This document shows positions 20,051 through 29,787 of a DNA stretch of 64,000 nucleotides, piece by piece. Each line of letters begins with the position of its first letter. Within the stretch, counting starts at the first letter, position 1. The DNA comes from Seonamhaeicola sp. ML3 (lineage in GTDB: Bacteria; Bacteroidota; Bacteroidia; Flavobacteriales; Flavobacteriaceae), in the NCBI RefSeq assembly GCF_023273855.1, contig NZ_CP096884.1, forward strand, positions 2,356,001 through 2,420,000. The letters are read 5' to 3'. The notes beneath the pieces are model-generated. The model had not been told where the DNA came from and did no database searches. It saw nothing but the letters and a program-made list of their open reading frames with translations. A program made the position numbers and the translations under genes.

Positions 20051-23000
20051 GAAAAATTTTATTTTTATTAATACTGTTAAAAGGACTGTTGCTTTCAGCT
20101 CAATCTTTACAACACCCTATCATTCACATAACTGCAGATGAGCGTGCTGAAGTTTTAGATAAAATTAGCAAATACGGTTGGGCTCAATTTGCACAAAATG
20201 AACTCAAGAAAAGTGTAGATGCTAAAGTTGCTGCTCATAAATCAAATCCGGCGCAAACTATTAATGCAATTATTGCATTGGCAGATGATGATAATCTTTC
20301 AGAAAGCGAAGTTGGTAGTGCAAATAATGAACATTTTAAAGTACTTAGTTCAGCAGCACATGCAGGGATGCTTTATTATTTAACAGAAGATGAAGATTAC
20401 GCTCAATATGCAGCTGATATAATTTGGCATTATTTTCAAGAATTAGCACCTAGAACTCCTGAAACAACGGCAATTTGTGGAAATTACTTTTTCGATCCTA
20501 GAAGTACCTATCCTCATTTGGCATATGCTTATGATTTTATCTATAATTTTTTGAATACACAAGGTAGACAAGTTTACGATAAAACCGCAGGAACGCATAT
20601 ACCCTTTAATAATGAAACCGCACAAAAGGCAATGAAAAACGTTGCAGGAAATGCATTGTTAGAATCTGGAGGGGTAGATAATAAGTATGGCAAGTTGGTT
20701 TCTAATCACCCTATTCTTACAGCTCCTGGTGCTTTAGCAGCAATTTTATGTATAGATGATGATACTGAACGAGAACGTTTATTTAATGTGTTTTGGAATA
20801 CAGGTACACGAAGACAAAATTCTTTCACCAAAACTGTAATGCCAATCTTTGGAGAACAAGGTATTTGGCCAGAGTCTACAAGCTATAGTTTTATGTCACG
20901 TATTCAGTTGGTGTTAAATATGGTAGATCGAATTAAGCCAGAATTAGACGTAATTCCTCAATACAGAAATGTATTGGATGGAGTATTCTTATTTGAGAAC
21001 CTTCGTCATCCAAACAGGTCTTATGTCCGTTATGGCGATTCTAAACGCTATAATGATGGATCTAAATCTTTATTCAGATATGTATTAAGTATTGCAAAAA
21101 GAAAAGGATTAACAGATTTACAAGATAAAGCAGAAACAGCACTAGCACAATACTACAACGCTGAAGGTGGACGAAATCAAGCTTTTGGTACTTCAGCTTT
21201 TGGTGGTCTAGATCATCTTGGTTTATTTTGGGGAGAAGAATTCCCACTAAATTCAACTAAGGAATTTAACTATAAACCTACTGTTATCGTAAAGCACGCA
21301 GGAGTTGCGTTGCAACGTAACTACACAGTAAATAATAACGAGTTATACGGTTTGTGTGGTATTATTGGTGGTGCACATTATGTGCATTCTCATGCCACTG
21401 GTATTACAATGGAGTTATATGGGCTAGGTGATATCATGGCGCCTAATGGAGGTATGCCTAAAACCGTTGCAGAACGTAAAATACCAATACACACTAATTA
21501 TTTTAGGCTTTATGCAGGTAACAACACTGTAATTGTAAATGGTACATCTAAAGGAAGGCAACAAGGGTCTTGGTCCAGCAATTCTTATCTATGGCAAAAT
21601 ACAACAGTTAATAAGGCAGCAGAACCAGCACATCTAGAAGACCCTTTGAGTCCAAACTTCAGTTTTGCTACTCAATTTTTAGATGATAATATAAATAATA
21701 GTGATCAACAACGTACGTTAAGTACCATAAGAACAAGCCCAACAACAGCCTATTATTTTGATATGTTTCGTTCAAAATCATTAAATGCAAATAATTTTCA
21801 CGACTATGTTTATCACAACATAGGTGATGCTACAACTATTCAAACTTTAGATGGTTCAACGCTTCCTACTTCGACCACGAACAGATATCAAAATGATATA
21901 GGAGATCCAGTTGAATCTCCAGGTTGGCGCTTTTTTGAAAATACAAATGTAACAGAACCAACTAGTGAAGCTGTTTTTATTCGTTTTGATTTAGAAGCAA
22001 CCAATTCTTATATGAATATGTTTGCACCTGCTGGAGTAACGAGAGAGTATACAAAAGCCTTAGGACCTGCGACACGTGAAGCACTGAATGGATATGTGAA
22101 TAAGAAAACACAAATAGTAGCTGTAAGACAACAAGGTGAAGCATGGGATAAACCATATGTGTATATTTTTGAGCCTACTAAATTTACAAACCCTAGTGTA
22201 AAGTCCGTTTCGCATATAATGAATGGTGAGGTTATTACAGGCGCAAAAGTCATTTCAGAAGTAAATGGTGCTAAAATAACAGATTACATTTTTTCTAACG
22301 CTTCTAATACTTCAGTTTCTCATCATGATATTAATTTTACAGGCGAATTTGGTATTGTGCGTACTGCAATAAAAGATGGAAAAACAAATGTTTCTTTGTA
22401 TTTAGGAAAAGGAAGTAATTTAGAATTTCTGAACGAAACAATCACAGGAGATGCCGCAGGAAAGGCGTACAAGGAATTCACTCTAGATTATGAATACTTT
22501 TCTGAGTTACCTACAAATAATTTTACTATCGAGGTAATAAGCGAAACTTGTACCGGAAAGAATAATGGTAAAATAATAATTAATGCTTTAGAAAATTTTA
22601 ATTATCAGGTTTCAATAAATAATACCGATTATGCTTTTACAAACGCAATTACTGTTGAAGATTTAAACCCGGGAACTTATGATTTTTGTATAGTTATAAA
22701 TGGCAATGATTTTGAACAGTGTTATCAAGTAACTGTTGAGGAAGGTCTTTCAGTTACAGGTAAAATCAGTCCTGTTAAAGAAGGTAAAGTTGCGATAACA
22801 GTAGATAGAGGTGAAGCACCGTATAAAGTTATAAAAAATGGAAGTTTGATTTTTGAAACGCAATCGGCGAATTTCTCAGTAGATGCAGCACAAGGTGATG
22901 AAATTGTTGTAAAAACAAGCATTGAATGCCAAGGCGCTATGCTATCTAAAATAGATTTCTTATCGGAGTTTGAAGTTTATCCAAATCCAGCGGACAATGT

Positions 23001-23202
23001 GTTTACCATACAATCTTATGGTACAAATTGGAAAAGCCTGAATATTTATAATATCCTAGGAGTTAGGGTATATTCAAATGAAACTGTTCAAAATAGATTG
23101 GAAATTGATACAAATCAGCTTAAAATGACAAAAGGCTTGTATTTTATTGTCGTTCAAGGCGAAAAAGGAAATAAATTTACCAAAAAACTAATAGTGAATT
23201 AA
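20047..23202 (+). CDS. Heparinase II/III-like polysaccharide lyase with T9SS sorting domain
   Basis: This 1051-residue protein has a Sec signal (ending L-L-S-A-Q). Residues about 25-400 are helical, as in the (alpha/alpha) toroid of chondroitin AC/alginate lyase superfamily proteins. Residues about 400-800 are the beta-sandwich domain, containing G-G-A-H-Y-V-H-S-H-A-T-G and a N-T-V-I-V-N-G strand typical of heparinase II/III-like proteins. A two-part C-terminal module (about 825-975) is shared with the hydrolase at 31503. The protein ends in a type A T9SS sorting domain starting V-Y-P-N-P, so it is exported to the outside. It is likely a first-attack lyase on a uronate polysaccharide. PL family and product are not assigned; ulvan-lyase and ulvan-dehydratase families share this general fold. 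Confidence 0.78.
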   Translation: MRKILFLLILLKGLLLSAQSLQHPIIHITADERAEVLDKISKYGWAQFAQNELKKSVDAKVAAHKSNPAQTINAIIALADDDNLSESEVGSANNEHFKVLSSAAHAGMLYYLTEDEDYAQYAADIIWHYFQELAPRTPETTAICGNYFFDPRSTYPHLAYAYDFIYNFLNTQGRQVYDKTAGTHIPFNNETAQKAMKNVAGNALLESGGVDNKYGKLVSNHPILTAPGALAAILCIDDDTERERLFNVFWNTGTRRQNSFTKTVMPIFGEQGIWPESTSYSFMSRIQLVLNMVDRIKPELDVIPQYRNVLDGVFLFENLRHPNRSYVRYGDSKRYNDGSKSLFRYVLSIAKRKGLTDLQDKAETALAQYYNAEGGRNQAFGTSAFGGLDHLGLFWGEEFPLNSTKEFNYKPTVIVKHAGVALQRNYTVNNNELYGLCGIIGGAHYVHSHATGITMELYGLGDIMAPNGGMPKTVAERKIPIHTNYFRLYAGNNTVIVNGTSKGRQQGSWSSNSYLWQNTTVNKAAEPAHLEDPLSPNFSFATQFLDDNINNSDQQRTLSTIRTSPTTAYYFDMFRSKSLNANNFHDYVYHNIGDATTIQTLDGSTLPTSTTNRYQNDIGDPVESPGWRFFENTNVTEPTSEAVFIRFDLEATNSYMNMFAPAGVTREYTKALGPATREALNGYVNKKTQIVAVRQQGEAWDKPYVYIFEPTKFTNPSVKSVSHIMNGEVITGAKVISEVNGAKITDYIFSNASNTSVSHHDINFTGEFGIVRTAIKDGKTNVSLYLGKGSNLEFLNETITGDAAGKAYKEFTLDYEYFSELPTNNFTIEVISETCTGKNNGKIIINALENFNYQVSINNTDYAFTNAITVEDLNPGTYDFCIVINGNDFEQCYQVTVEEGLSVTGKISPVKEGKVAITVDRGEAPYKVIKNGSLIFETQSANFSVDAAQGDEIVVKTSIECQGAMLSKIDFLSEFEVYPNPADNVFTIQSYGTNWKSLNIYNILGVRVYSNETVQNRLEIDTNQLKMTKGLYFIVVQGEKGNKFTKKLIVN

Positions 23203-23211
23203 TTTTTATAG

Positions 23212-24621
23212 ATGATAAAATTTCAGTTTTTAATTAAAGTGTTTTGTTGTCTCTTAGTTGTTGGTTGTGCTTCTAAGACAAAAAATACAGCATCAAGCAT
23301 AACTGACCAAGAAAATGTAGATTACTTTGCAGATAATGGTTTTGGTAATGCCGTTGCTATTGTGCAACATCCCGCAGGTATTTATCATAAAGGTATCACC
23401 TACGTTTGTTATCAAGGCCCCTTGGAAGACCCCTATGTGGTGTCATATAATCACAAGACCAAAGCATGGAAAGGACCTTACAAAGCTGGTGTGAGCGAAA
23501 TGGGTAAAGACCCAAACCGAAAAACAGATAACCACGGAAAACCTTCAATAATGATAGATGATGCAGGTTATATTCACATTACTTTTGGAGGTCATGGAGG
23601 TACAAAAAAGTATGGAGAAAACCCTCTCGGTAATCATCACTATGGTAAAAATAAACATGCAGTTTCTAAAAACCCATTAGATATTTCTAGTTGGGAAGAA
23701 TTAGAAAATATTTCGCCTTTTGGTACCTATAACCAATTTATAAAAATGGATAATGGGGATATCTACTTGTTTTATAGGCATGGTGCACACCGAAGTAATT
23801 GGGTGTATCAAAAATCTACAGATAATGGTAGAACTTTTGAAGCGCCTGTTTCATTTTTAAAATACAAGCGTAGAACAGATATGGCGGCTGTAGATTCTTG
23901 GTATCCTTGGATTACAAAAGGAAAAAACGATAAATTACATATTGTTTTCGACTATCATTTATGTAGTGATAAAACACCCAAAACACAAGGTTTAGGTCAT
24001 ATTGCAAAGAGATATAGTGTGTATTACATGGCCTTTAATACCACAACAGGTGTTTGGAGTAATGTTGAAGGTGAGCAACTAGAAGTACCGGTAACAAGAG
24101 AAATAGCCGATAATAAAGCTATTGTTGCCCATACTCCAGGCAATTGGACTTTTCAAGGTGTTGTGGATATTGATGAACTTGGTAACCCCCATTTGGGCAT
24201 GACCATAGGTGCCGAAATTGAAGGTTCGCGTCGTAGTGCTTCAAAGACCTTAAACTATTTTAAATGGAATGGTACACGATGGATGCATGCTAAAAATACT
24301 GGATTACCCATTGGTGATGGCGACATAGAGGTGAGTTCTTCTAAAAATATTAGCTTTTATCTCGAAGAAAATGATAATGGTATTGGCGAAGTAAACAGGT
24401 ATGATAGTTCAGATGGAGGTCAAACATTTACGAAAACCAAAACGTTTTTAAGAAAACAAAATTCCAGTTTTTCAATATCGGCGTTAATAGAAAATGCGTA
24501 TCCAGATGCGCGAATTATTGTTGCACAAAACGTACCAGGAGAAAAGTATAAAAAACTGTATCTTTTGGGCGATAATGGTGCGGTATTAAGGATTAAAGAG
24601 GAAGCACAAGTTTTAAAATAA
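23212..24621 (+). CDS. BNR_4 beta-propeller protein, candidate PL24/PL25-like ulvan lyase, lipoprotein
   Basis: This 469-residue lipoprotein has a lipobox ending at Cys19 (V-V-G-C). The body is a seven-bladed propeller of the BNR_4 type: D-N-H-G-K-P-S-I-M-I-D, Y-I-H-I-T-F-G-G-H-G-G, D-I-Y-L-F-Y-R-H-G-A-H and S-T-D-N-G-R-T-F. Known ulvan lyases of PL24 and PL25 are seven-bladed propellers of similar size that use His, Tyr and Arg. His- and Arg-rich segments here (G-N-H-H-Y-G; R-H-G-A-H-R) are compatible with that. It lies between the heparinase-like lyase and a sulfatase in one operon. A lyase on a rhamnose-uronate backbone is the best guess, but a sialidase-like hydrolase or a binding protein cannot be excluded. 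Confidence 0.65.
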   Translation: MIKFQFLIKVFCCLLVVGCASKTKNTASSITDQENVDYFADNGFGNAVAIVQHPAGIYHKGITYVCYQGPLEDPYVVSYNHKTKAWKGPYKAGVSEMGKDPNRKTDNHGKPSIMIDDAGYIHITFGGHGGTKKYGENPLGNHHYGKNKHAVSKNPLDISSWEELENISPFGTYNQFIKMDNGDIYLFYRHGAHRSNWVYQKSTDNGRTFEAPVSFLKYKRRTDMAAVDSWYPWITKGKNDKLHIVFDYHLCSDKTPKTQGLGHIAKRYSVYYMAFNTTTGVWSNVEGEQLEVPVTREIADNKAIVAHTPGNWTFQGVVDIDELGNPHLGMTIGAEIEGSRRSASKTLNYFKWNGTRWMHAKNTGLPIGDGDIEVSSSKNISFYLEENDNGIGEVNRYDSSDGGQTFTKTKTFLRKQNSSFSISALIENAYPDARIIVAQNVPGEKYKKLYLLGDNGAVLRIKEEAQVLK

Positions 24622-24666
24622 TTAAATTTTATAAATAAATAACTAAAAATCAAACACGTAATACTA

Positions 24667-25998
24667 ATGAGAAAACTAAACAAATTAGGGTATTTAATAA
24701 TGCTAATAGCCTTATGTTTTTCCTGCGGAAATAAAACAAACTCAGGAGAGTCTAAAACAGAAGAAGCTAAAGAAACTGAACAAAAGCCAAACGTAGTGTT
24801 CATTCTATCTGACGACCAATCATGGACTGATTATAGTTTTATGGGTGATGAAAATATTGAAACCCCTCGTATTGACCAATTTGCATCAGAAAGTTTAACG
24901 TTTAAAAAAGCCTATGTACCTACACCTTTATGTTCGCCATCTTTGGCAACAATAATAACAGGGTTATATCCAAAAGACCATGGTATTTTAGGAAATGACA
25001 AGGTTTATGATCGTTCGGGTAACCGAAAAGAGAATAGAGCAGAAGCATATAAACCAATAATATCTGCCTTCGAAAAGCAAACAACACTTCCAGATATACT
25101 AAAAGAACAAGGCTACCTATCATTTCAAACGGGGAAATGGTGGCATGGTAACCACAAGATTGGTGGTTTCGATTATGGTATGACTCACGGTGACCCTAAG
25201 AGAGGCGGACGTCATGGTGATTACGGATTAAAAATTGGAAGAAACGGTTTAGATACAATAAATAGCTATGTGAATTTAGCACTAAAAGAAAAGAAACCAT
25301 TTTTCTTATGGTATGCACCATTTTTACCGCACAGACCACATACACCACCGCAACGTTTATTGGATAAGTATTTGAAAAAAACAGATTCAGAGCCACTAGC
25401 TAAATATTGGGCGATGTGTGAGTGGTTTGATGAAACCTGCGGACAATTGTTCGATATGTTTGAAGAAAAAGGCTTAACAGAAAACACGTTATTCGTATAT
25501 GTTTGTGATAATGGTTGGGCGCAAAATCCAGAAAAAGATGGGTATTTAAAACATTCTAAACGTGCGCCTTACGATATGGGTATTCGTACACCAATCATGT
25601 ACAAGTGGAAGGGGAAAATTACACCTAAAATGGATAATTCAACCATTTCGAGTAGTATAGATATGGTGCCAACAGTATTGGATATTTTAGGCATTGAAAA
25701 ACCAGAAAATTTACCTGGAGTAAGTGTTTTAGATGAAGAAGCCTTAAAAGAACGTAAGGGTATTTTTGGAGAGGTATATGCACACGATTTTGATACGATT
25801 GAAAATAGTATGTTTTACAACATGGCCATTTTTCCTCCTTACAAAATTATCATTCCAGACCCTGAAAGGAAAAAGAACGAGGTAGTACAACTATTCAATA
25901 TTGAAGAGGACCCATTTGAGCAAAATAATATTGCAGACGCAAATCCAAATATCGTTGAGGATTTAACCGCAAAAATTACAGCATTTAGAGCGGAATAA
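24667..25998 (+). CDS. S1-like sulfatase with atypical C-S-P-S-L maturation motif, lipoprotein
   Basis: This 443-residue lipoprotein (Cys20 in C-F-S-C) is clearly of the S1 alkaline-phosphatase fold. It has S-D-D-Q-S near the N terminus, T-G-K-W-W-H-G, L-P-H-R-P-H and V-C-D-N-G-W. The maturation motif reads C-S-P-S-L-A-T-I-I-T-G with Cys89. The Arg of the usual C-x-P/A-S-R signature is replaced by Leu, while the flanking T-G is intact. I believe related L-variants occur in other marine sulfatase lineages, so it may be a real subfamily rather than a dead gene. Formylglycine formation cannot be assumed. It lies 45 bp after the propeller gene in the same operon. Confidence 0.83.
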   Translation: MRKLNKLGYLIMLIALCFSCGNKTNSGESKTEEAKETEQKPNVVFILSDDQSWTDYSFMGDENIETPRIDQFASESLTFKKAYVPTPLCSPSLATIITGLYPKDHGILGNDKVYDRSGNRKENRAEAYKPIISAFEKQTTLPDILKEQGYLSFQTGKWWHGNHKIGGFDYGMTHGDPKRGGRHGDYGLKIGRNGLDTINSYVNLALKEKKPFFLWYAPFLPHRPHTPPQRLLDKYLKKTDSEPLAKYWAMCEWFDETCGQLFDMFEEKGLTENTLFVYVCDNGWAQNPEKDGYLKHSKRAPYDMGIRTPIMYKWKGKITPKMDNSTISSSIDMVPTVLDILGIEKPENLPGVSVLDEEALKERKGIFGEVYAHDFDTIENSMFYNMAIFPPYKIIIPDPERKKNEVVQLFNIEEDPFEQNNIADANPNIVEDLTAKITAFRAE

Positions 25999-26026
25999 TT
26001 CAAATTGTTACTAAAATAATATTCAG

Positions 26027-27946
26027 ATGAAGCGTAGAGATTTTATTCAATTATCAACAATAACTGGTGTGGGATTATCGTTATCCGCTACCAGTTTTTT
26101 AAGTGCATGTGGTAAAAGATTAAACGAAACCCATTCATCTGAATACAAAATTTTAGTTTTTAATTTGTTGAAAGAATGGTGTGATGGCATGATTAAAATT
26201 CAAATCATCAATCCATCAGACCCAACAGTACATGGGCAATTTAAATGCCCAACAGGATGGATGCACGGTCGCGTTATCGATGCCGTGTATCCATTTTTTT
26301 GTATGGCTAAAATTACTGGCGAACAAAAATATTTAGATGCTGGTATTGCTGTTTTTGAATGGGGTAAAAATGTTACCAAACCCAATGGTGCTTGGACTAA
26401 CGATGTAGACCCTAAATCCTGGGAAGGCACAACCGTTTTTGCAGCCATTGCATTAGCAGATACTTTAAAGTTTCATGGCGATTTAATTGATGAAACAAGA
26501 AAAGAACGCTGGTATATGCGTTTGGAGCAAGCTATGGATTTTGTGTATAATAGATTTCATGTAGTAGGTAATTCTAATATCAACTATAGTGCTACCACAA
26601 TTTATGCTTTGCATTTAATAGGCAATATGCTTAACAATACAAAGTATTTAGAAAGAAGTAAGGATATGGCTAATCAGATTAAAAGCCATTTCTCTGAACC
26701 AAACGCTTTACTTTTTGGCGAAATTCAAAATAAAAATAAAAAAGCGCTGAGTCCTAAAGGCTTACCAGGGATAGATTTGGGCTACAACATTGAAGAATCT
26801 CTTAATAATTTGGTGCTGTATGCATTGGAAGCAAAAGATGAGGAGCTTTTACAAATCCTAAAAAAATCATTAAACTCACATCTACAATTTATATTGCCCG
26901 ATGGCGGTATAGACAATAGCTTTGGGAACCGCATGTTTAAATGGACCTATTGGGGTAGTAGAACAAGTGACGGTATGCAACCTGCATTTTCATTTATGGC
27001 AGGGGATAATCCCGCTTTGGGAACCGCAACATTTAATAATACAGAATTGTTAAGGCAGTGTACTAAAGATGGCTTGTTATATGGTGGTTTACATTATATG
27101 TCGCATGGTGTTGAGGCCAGTGTACATCACACCTTTGCCCATGCCAAACCATTGGCTACCATTTTAGACCATTGGGACCATTTACCTAAAATTGATAAGA
27201 CTGCACCACTTCCAAGAGCAGTAGCCAATGGAGAAACCTATTTTAAAGAGTTAGATGTATCTTTATTTGGCAAAGGCGATTGGCGAGGAACAGTATCTGC
27301 TTACGATTCCATTTACAGTACCAGAAAAGATGTAAGGCAAGCCACGGGCGCATCGCTTTGTACCTTATATCACATGAAAGTGGGGTTATTGTGTACTACA
27401 AGTTTGGCAATTTATAAACTTTTAGAAGCGCACAATCAACAGGAACAACCTGGAGAGGATTTTGCATTGACACCAAGAATAGAAACCTTTAAAGATGATA
27501 CTTGGTATACCAATTTATTCGATTTAGAAGCCACTTTTACCTCAAAAGATGAGTCGGATAGTTTGGAATACGAAGCCAAAGTACAACTAAAAAACGAAGC
27601 TTTTGAGGCGGTAACTGAAACAGCTTCAAATTTCAGTTTAGATTATTCCGCAACTTCGGAAAAATTAGAAATACTTGCGACAACCGATGAGGCTATAAAA
27701 ACACCAACTGCTTTTGTATTACCAATCGTATCTCCAACAGGGGAAAAAGTAACACAAGTTTCAGAACATGAAGTTACTATCGAAAAGCCAGAAGGCACGG
27801 TAAAAATCACTTCAAGTTCAGTTATAAAAATAAAAGACACGCCAAAAGGTAGATTGTTTAATATGGTACCTGGCGTAGAAGCAGTGCCATTAATTATGCC
27901 TTTTGAAGATAAAAATCAAGTTAAAATTACAATCAAAGTTATTTAA
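26027..27946 (+). CDS. Tat-exported lipoprotein of unknown function, helical toroid plus beta-sandwich
   Basis: This 639-residue protein starts M-K-R-R-D-F with a Tat-type hydrophobic stretch and a lipobox ending at Cys28 (L-S-A-C), so it is a folded-state-exported lipoprotein. Residues about 40-430 are helix-rich with repeating motifs resembling an (alpha/alpha) barrel (G-W-M-H-G-R, S-W-E-G-T-T, Y-N-I-E-E-S-L-N-N-L). A His-rich segment, S-H-G-V-E-A-S-V-H-H-T-F-A-H, lies near 370. The last 150 residues are beta-rich. This layout resembles polysaccharide lyases and dehydratase-type enzymes acting on unsaturated or uronate oligomers, but I recognise no family. It lies 28 bp after the atypical sulfatase and 6 bp before a beta-glucuronidase-like GH2, suggesting a role on uronate oligosaccharides. 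Confidence 0.7.
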   Translation: MKRRDFIQLSTITGVGLSLSATSFLSACGKRLNETHSSEYKILVFNLLKEWCDGMIKIQIINPSDPTVHGQFKCPTGWMHGRVIDAVYPFFCMAKITGEQKYLDAGIAVFEWGKNVTKPNGAWTNDVDPKSWEGTTVFAAIALADTLKFHGDLIDETRKERWYMRLEQAMDFVYNRFHVVGNSNINYSATTIYALHLIGNMLNNTKYLERSKDMANQIKSHFSEPNALLFGEIQNKNKKALSPKGLPGIDLGYNIEESLNNLVLYALEAKDEELLQILKKSLNSHLQFILPDGGIDNSFGNRMFKWTYWGSRTSDGMQPAFSFMAGDNPALGTATFNNTELLRQCTKDGLLYGGLHYMSHGVEASVHHTFAHAKPLATILDHWDHLPKIDKTAPLPRAVANGETYFKELDVSLFGKGDWRGTVSAYDSIYSTRKDVRQATGASLCTLYHMKVGLLCTTSLAIYKLLEAHNQQEQPGEDFALTPRIETFKDDTWYTNLFDLEATFTSKDESDSLEYEAKVQLKNEAFEAVTETASNFSLDYSATSEKLEILATTDEAIKTPTAFVLPIVSPTGEKVTQVSEHEVTIEKPEGTVKITSSSVIKIKDTPKGRLFNMVPGVEAVPLIMPFEDKNQVKITIKVI

Positions 27947-27952
27947 AAACAC

Positions 27953-29773
27953 ATGAAATATATTGTTGGCATAAGCCTACTGTTCATTTCAATTTGCACG
28001 TTTGCAAATGAACCTCTGTTACAGAATAGTTACTTAAGAAACGGACAAAGCCTTAACGGTAGGTGGCATTACATTGTAGATGTTTACGAAACAGGGTATT
28101 ACAATTACAGAATGGAACCTCATGATGGTACCGAAAATCCAGGTTCTAGTGCCTACTTTTTAAATAAGAAGCCACAAAATAAAACGGATAGGGTGGAGTA
28201 TGATTTTGATGCGGCGCCTACTATGGTTGTTCCCGGTGACTGGAATTCTCAGGAGGAAAAACTGTTTTATTACGAAGGCACCGTTTGGTATAAAAAGTCA
28301 TTTAATGTTGAAAATTATGATGCGTCTAAACGTTACTATTTACATTTTGGAGCAGTAAACTATAGGGCAGATGTCTATTTGAATGGTAAAAAATTAGGAG
28401 TTCATGTTGGTGGATTCACACCGTTTAATTTCGAAGTGACCCATCTTTTTAAAGAAAAAGACAACTTTTTAATTGTTAAAGTAGATAACAAACGTGCTGC
28501 TGATGAGGTGCCAACATTAAGTACAGATTGGTGGAATTACGGCGGTATTACTAGAGATGTTACTATTTATGAGTTAGATGACACGTTTATTGAAGATTAT
28601 AAAATTCAACTGACTAAAAACAACAATAAGGAGGTTTCCGGATACATTCAATTGAATGGAGAAAATAAGGGGAATCAAAACGTTAGCCTTTCCATCCCAG
28701 AATTAAAAATTAATAAATCTTTTACAACGGATACTAACGGATTTGTTGCGATAAAATTTCCTGTGAAACGTGTGTCGTATTGGAGTGATGCAAATCCGAA
28801 ACTATACGATGTAAACATTGCCATTTCAAACGATAAAATATCGGATAAAATTGGCTTTAGAAATATTGAAACTAATGGGAAGCAAATTTTATTAAATGGC
28901 GAAAAAATATTTCTGAAAGGTATTTCCATTCATGAAGAAAACGTAATGCGTGGCGGTAGAGCTTGGTCTATTGAAGATGCTAAAGTATTGTTGGGTTGGG
29001 CAAAAGAATTGGGTTGTAATTATGTGCGTTTAGCGCACTATCCGCATAATGAGAACATGATTCGTCTGGCAGACCAAATGGGTATCTTAGTTTGGGAAGA
29101 AATACCTGTGTACTGGACCATACAGTGGACGAACACCGAAACCTATAACAAGGCTGAAACACAGTTGTCAGAATTAATCCAACGTGATAAAAATAGAGCC
29201 TGTTCCATCATTTGGTCTATGGCCAACGAAACACCAACGTCTAAAGAGCGTTTAACTTTTTTAACCAATTTAGCAACCACGGCTAGAAAATTAGATGACA
29301 CGCGTTTAATTAGTGCCGCTTTAGAAGACCATGGTAAAAAAGAAAACAAAAACATCATGATTGTAGAAGATGAATTTGCTGAGGTTGTGGATGTGCTAAG
29401 TTTCAACCAATACTATGGTTGGTATGGAGGTAAAATTGATAACATCAAAAACATACGTTGGGAAATTGATATCGATAAACCTGTAATTATTTCAGAGTTT
29501 GGTGCAGGTGCGCTTCAAGGATATCATGCAGATAATATGACACGTTGGAGTGAAGAATTTCAGGAATTATTATATGAAGAAACCTTACCAACATTGGCTA
29601 AAATACCTGGAATAAGTGGTATTACACCATGGACTTTAGTCGATTTTAGGTCACCAAGACGTACTTTAATTCCATATCAAAACGGCTGGAACAGAAAAGG
29701 CTTGATATCAGAAACAGGAAACAAAAAGAAAGCCTTTTACACCTTGCAATCGTTTTATGAAAACATCAAATAA
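27953..29773 (+). CDS. GH2-family beta-glucuronidase-like hydrolase
   Basis: This 606-residue protein has a Sec signal ending near T-F-A-N. Its length and domain order (jelly roll, Ig-like, TIM barrel) match bacterial beta-glucuronidases. I-H-E-E-N, Y-V-R-L-A-H-Y-P-H and V-W-E-E-I-P are GH2 barrel motifs. Glu426 (M-A-N-E-T) is the acid/base and Glu515 (I-S-E-F-G) the nucleophile. N-R-K-G at 580-583 fits the N-x-K-G signature that binds the substrate carboxylate in glucuronidases (Asn580, Lys582). This supports an exo-acting glucuronidase on uronate-containing oligosaccharides rather than a galactosidase. It probably works in the periplasm after lyases and sulfatases. The gene is 6 bp after the Tat lipoprotein gene. 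Confidence 0.85.
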   Translation: MKYIVGISLLFISICTFANEPLLQNSYLRNGQSLNGRWHYIVDVYETGYYNYRMEPHDGTENPGSSAYFLNKKPQNKTDRVEYDFDAAPTMVVPGDWNSQEEKLFYYEGTVWYKKSFNVENYDASKRYYLHFGAVNYRADVYLNGKKLGVHVGGFTPFNFEVTHLFKEKDNFLIVKVDNKRAADEVPTLSTDWWNYGGITRDVTIYELDDTFIEDYKIQLTKNNNKEVSGYIQLNGENKGNQNVSLSIPELKINKSFTTDTNGFVAIKFPVKRVSYWSDANPKLYDVNIAISNDKISDKIGFRNIETNGKQILLNGEKIFLKGISIHEENVMRGGRAWSIEDAKVLLGWAKELGCNYVRLAHYPHNENMIRLADQMGILVWEEIPVYWTIQWTNTETYNKAETQLSELIQRDKNRACSIIWSMANETPTSKERLTFLTNLATTARKLDDTRLISAALEDHGKKENKNIMIVEDEFAEVVDVLSFNQYYGWYGGKIDNIKNIRWEIDIDKPVIISEFGAGALQGYHADNMTRWSEEFQELLYEETLPTLAKIPGISGITPWTLVDFRSPRRTLIPYQNGWNRKGLISETGNKKKAFYTLQSFYENIK

Positions 29774-29787
29774 AATAGAAGATTAAC

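Noticed and set aside
24420-24803. 127-residue minus-strand open frame across the propeller/sulfatase junction
   Set aside because: It overlaps two well-supported genes on the other strand and shows no recognisable motifs; a shadow frame.
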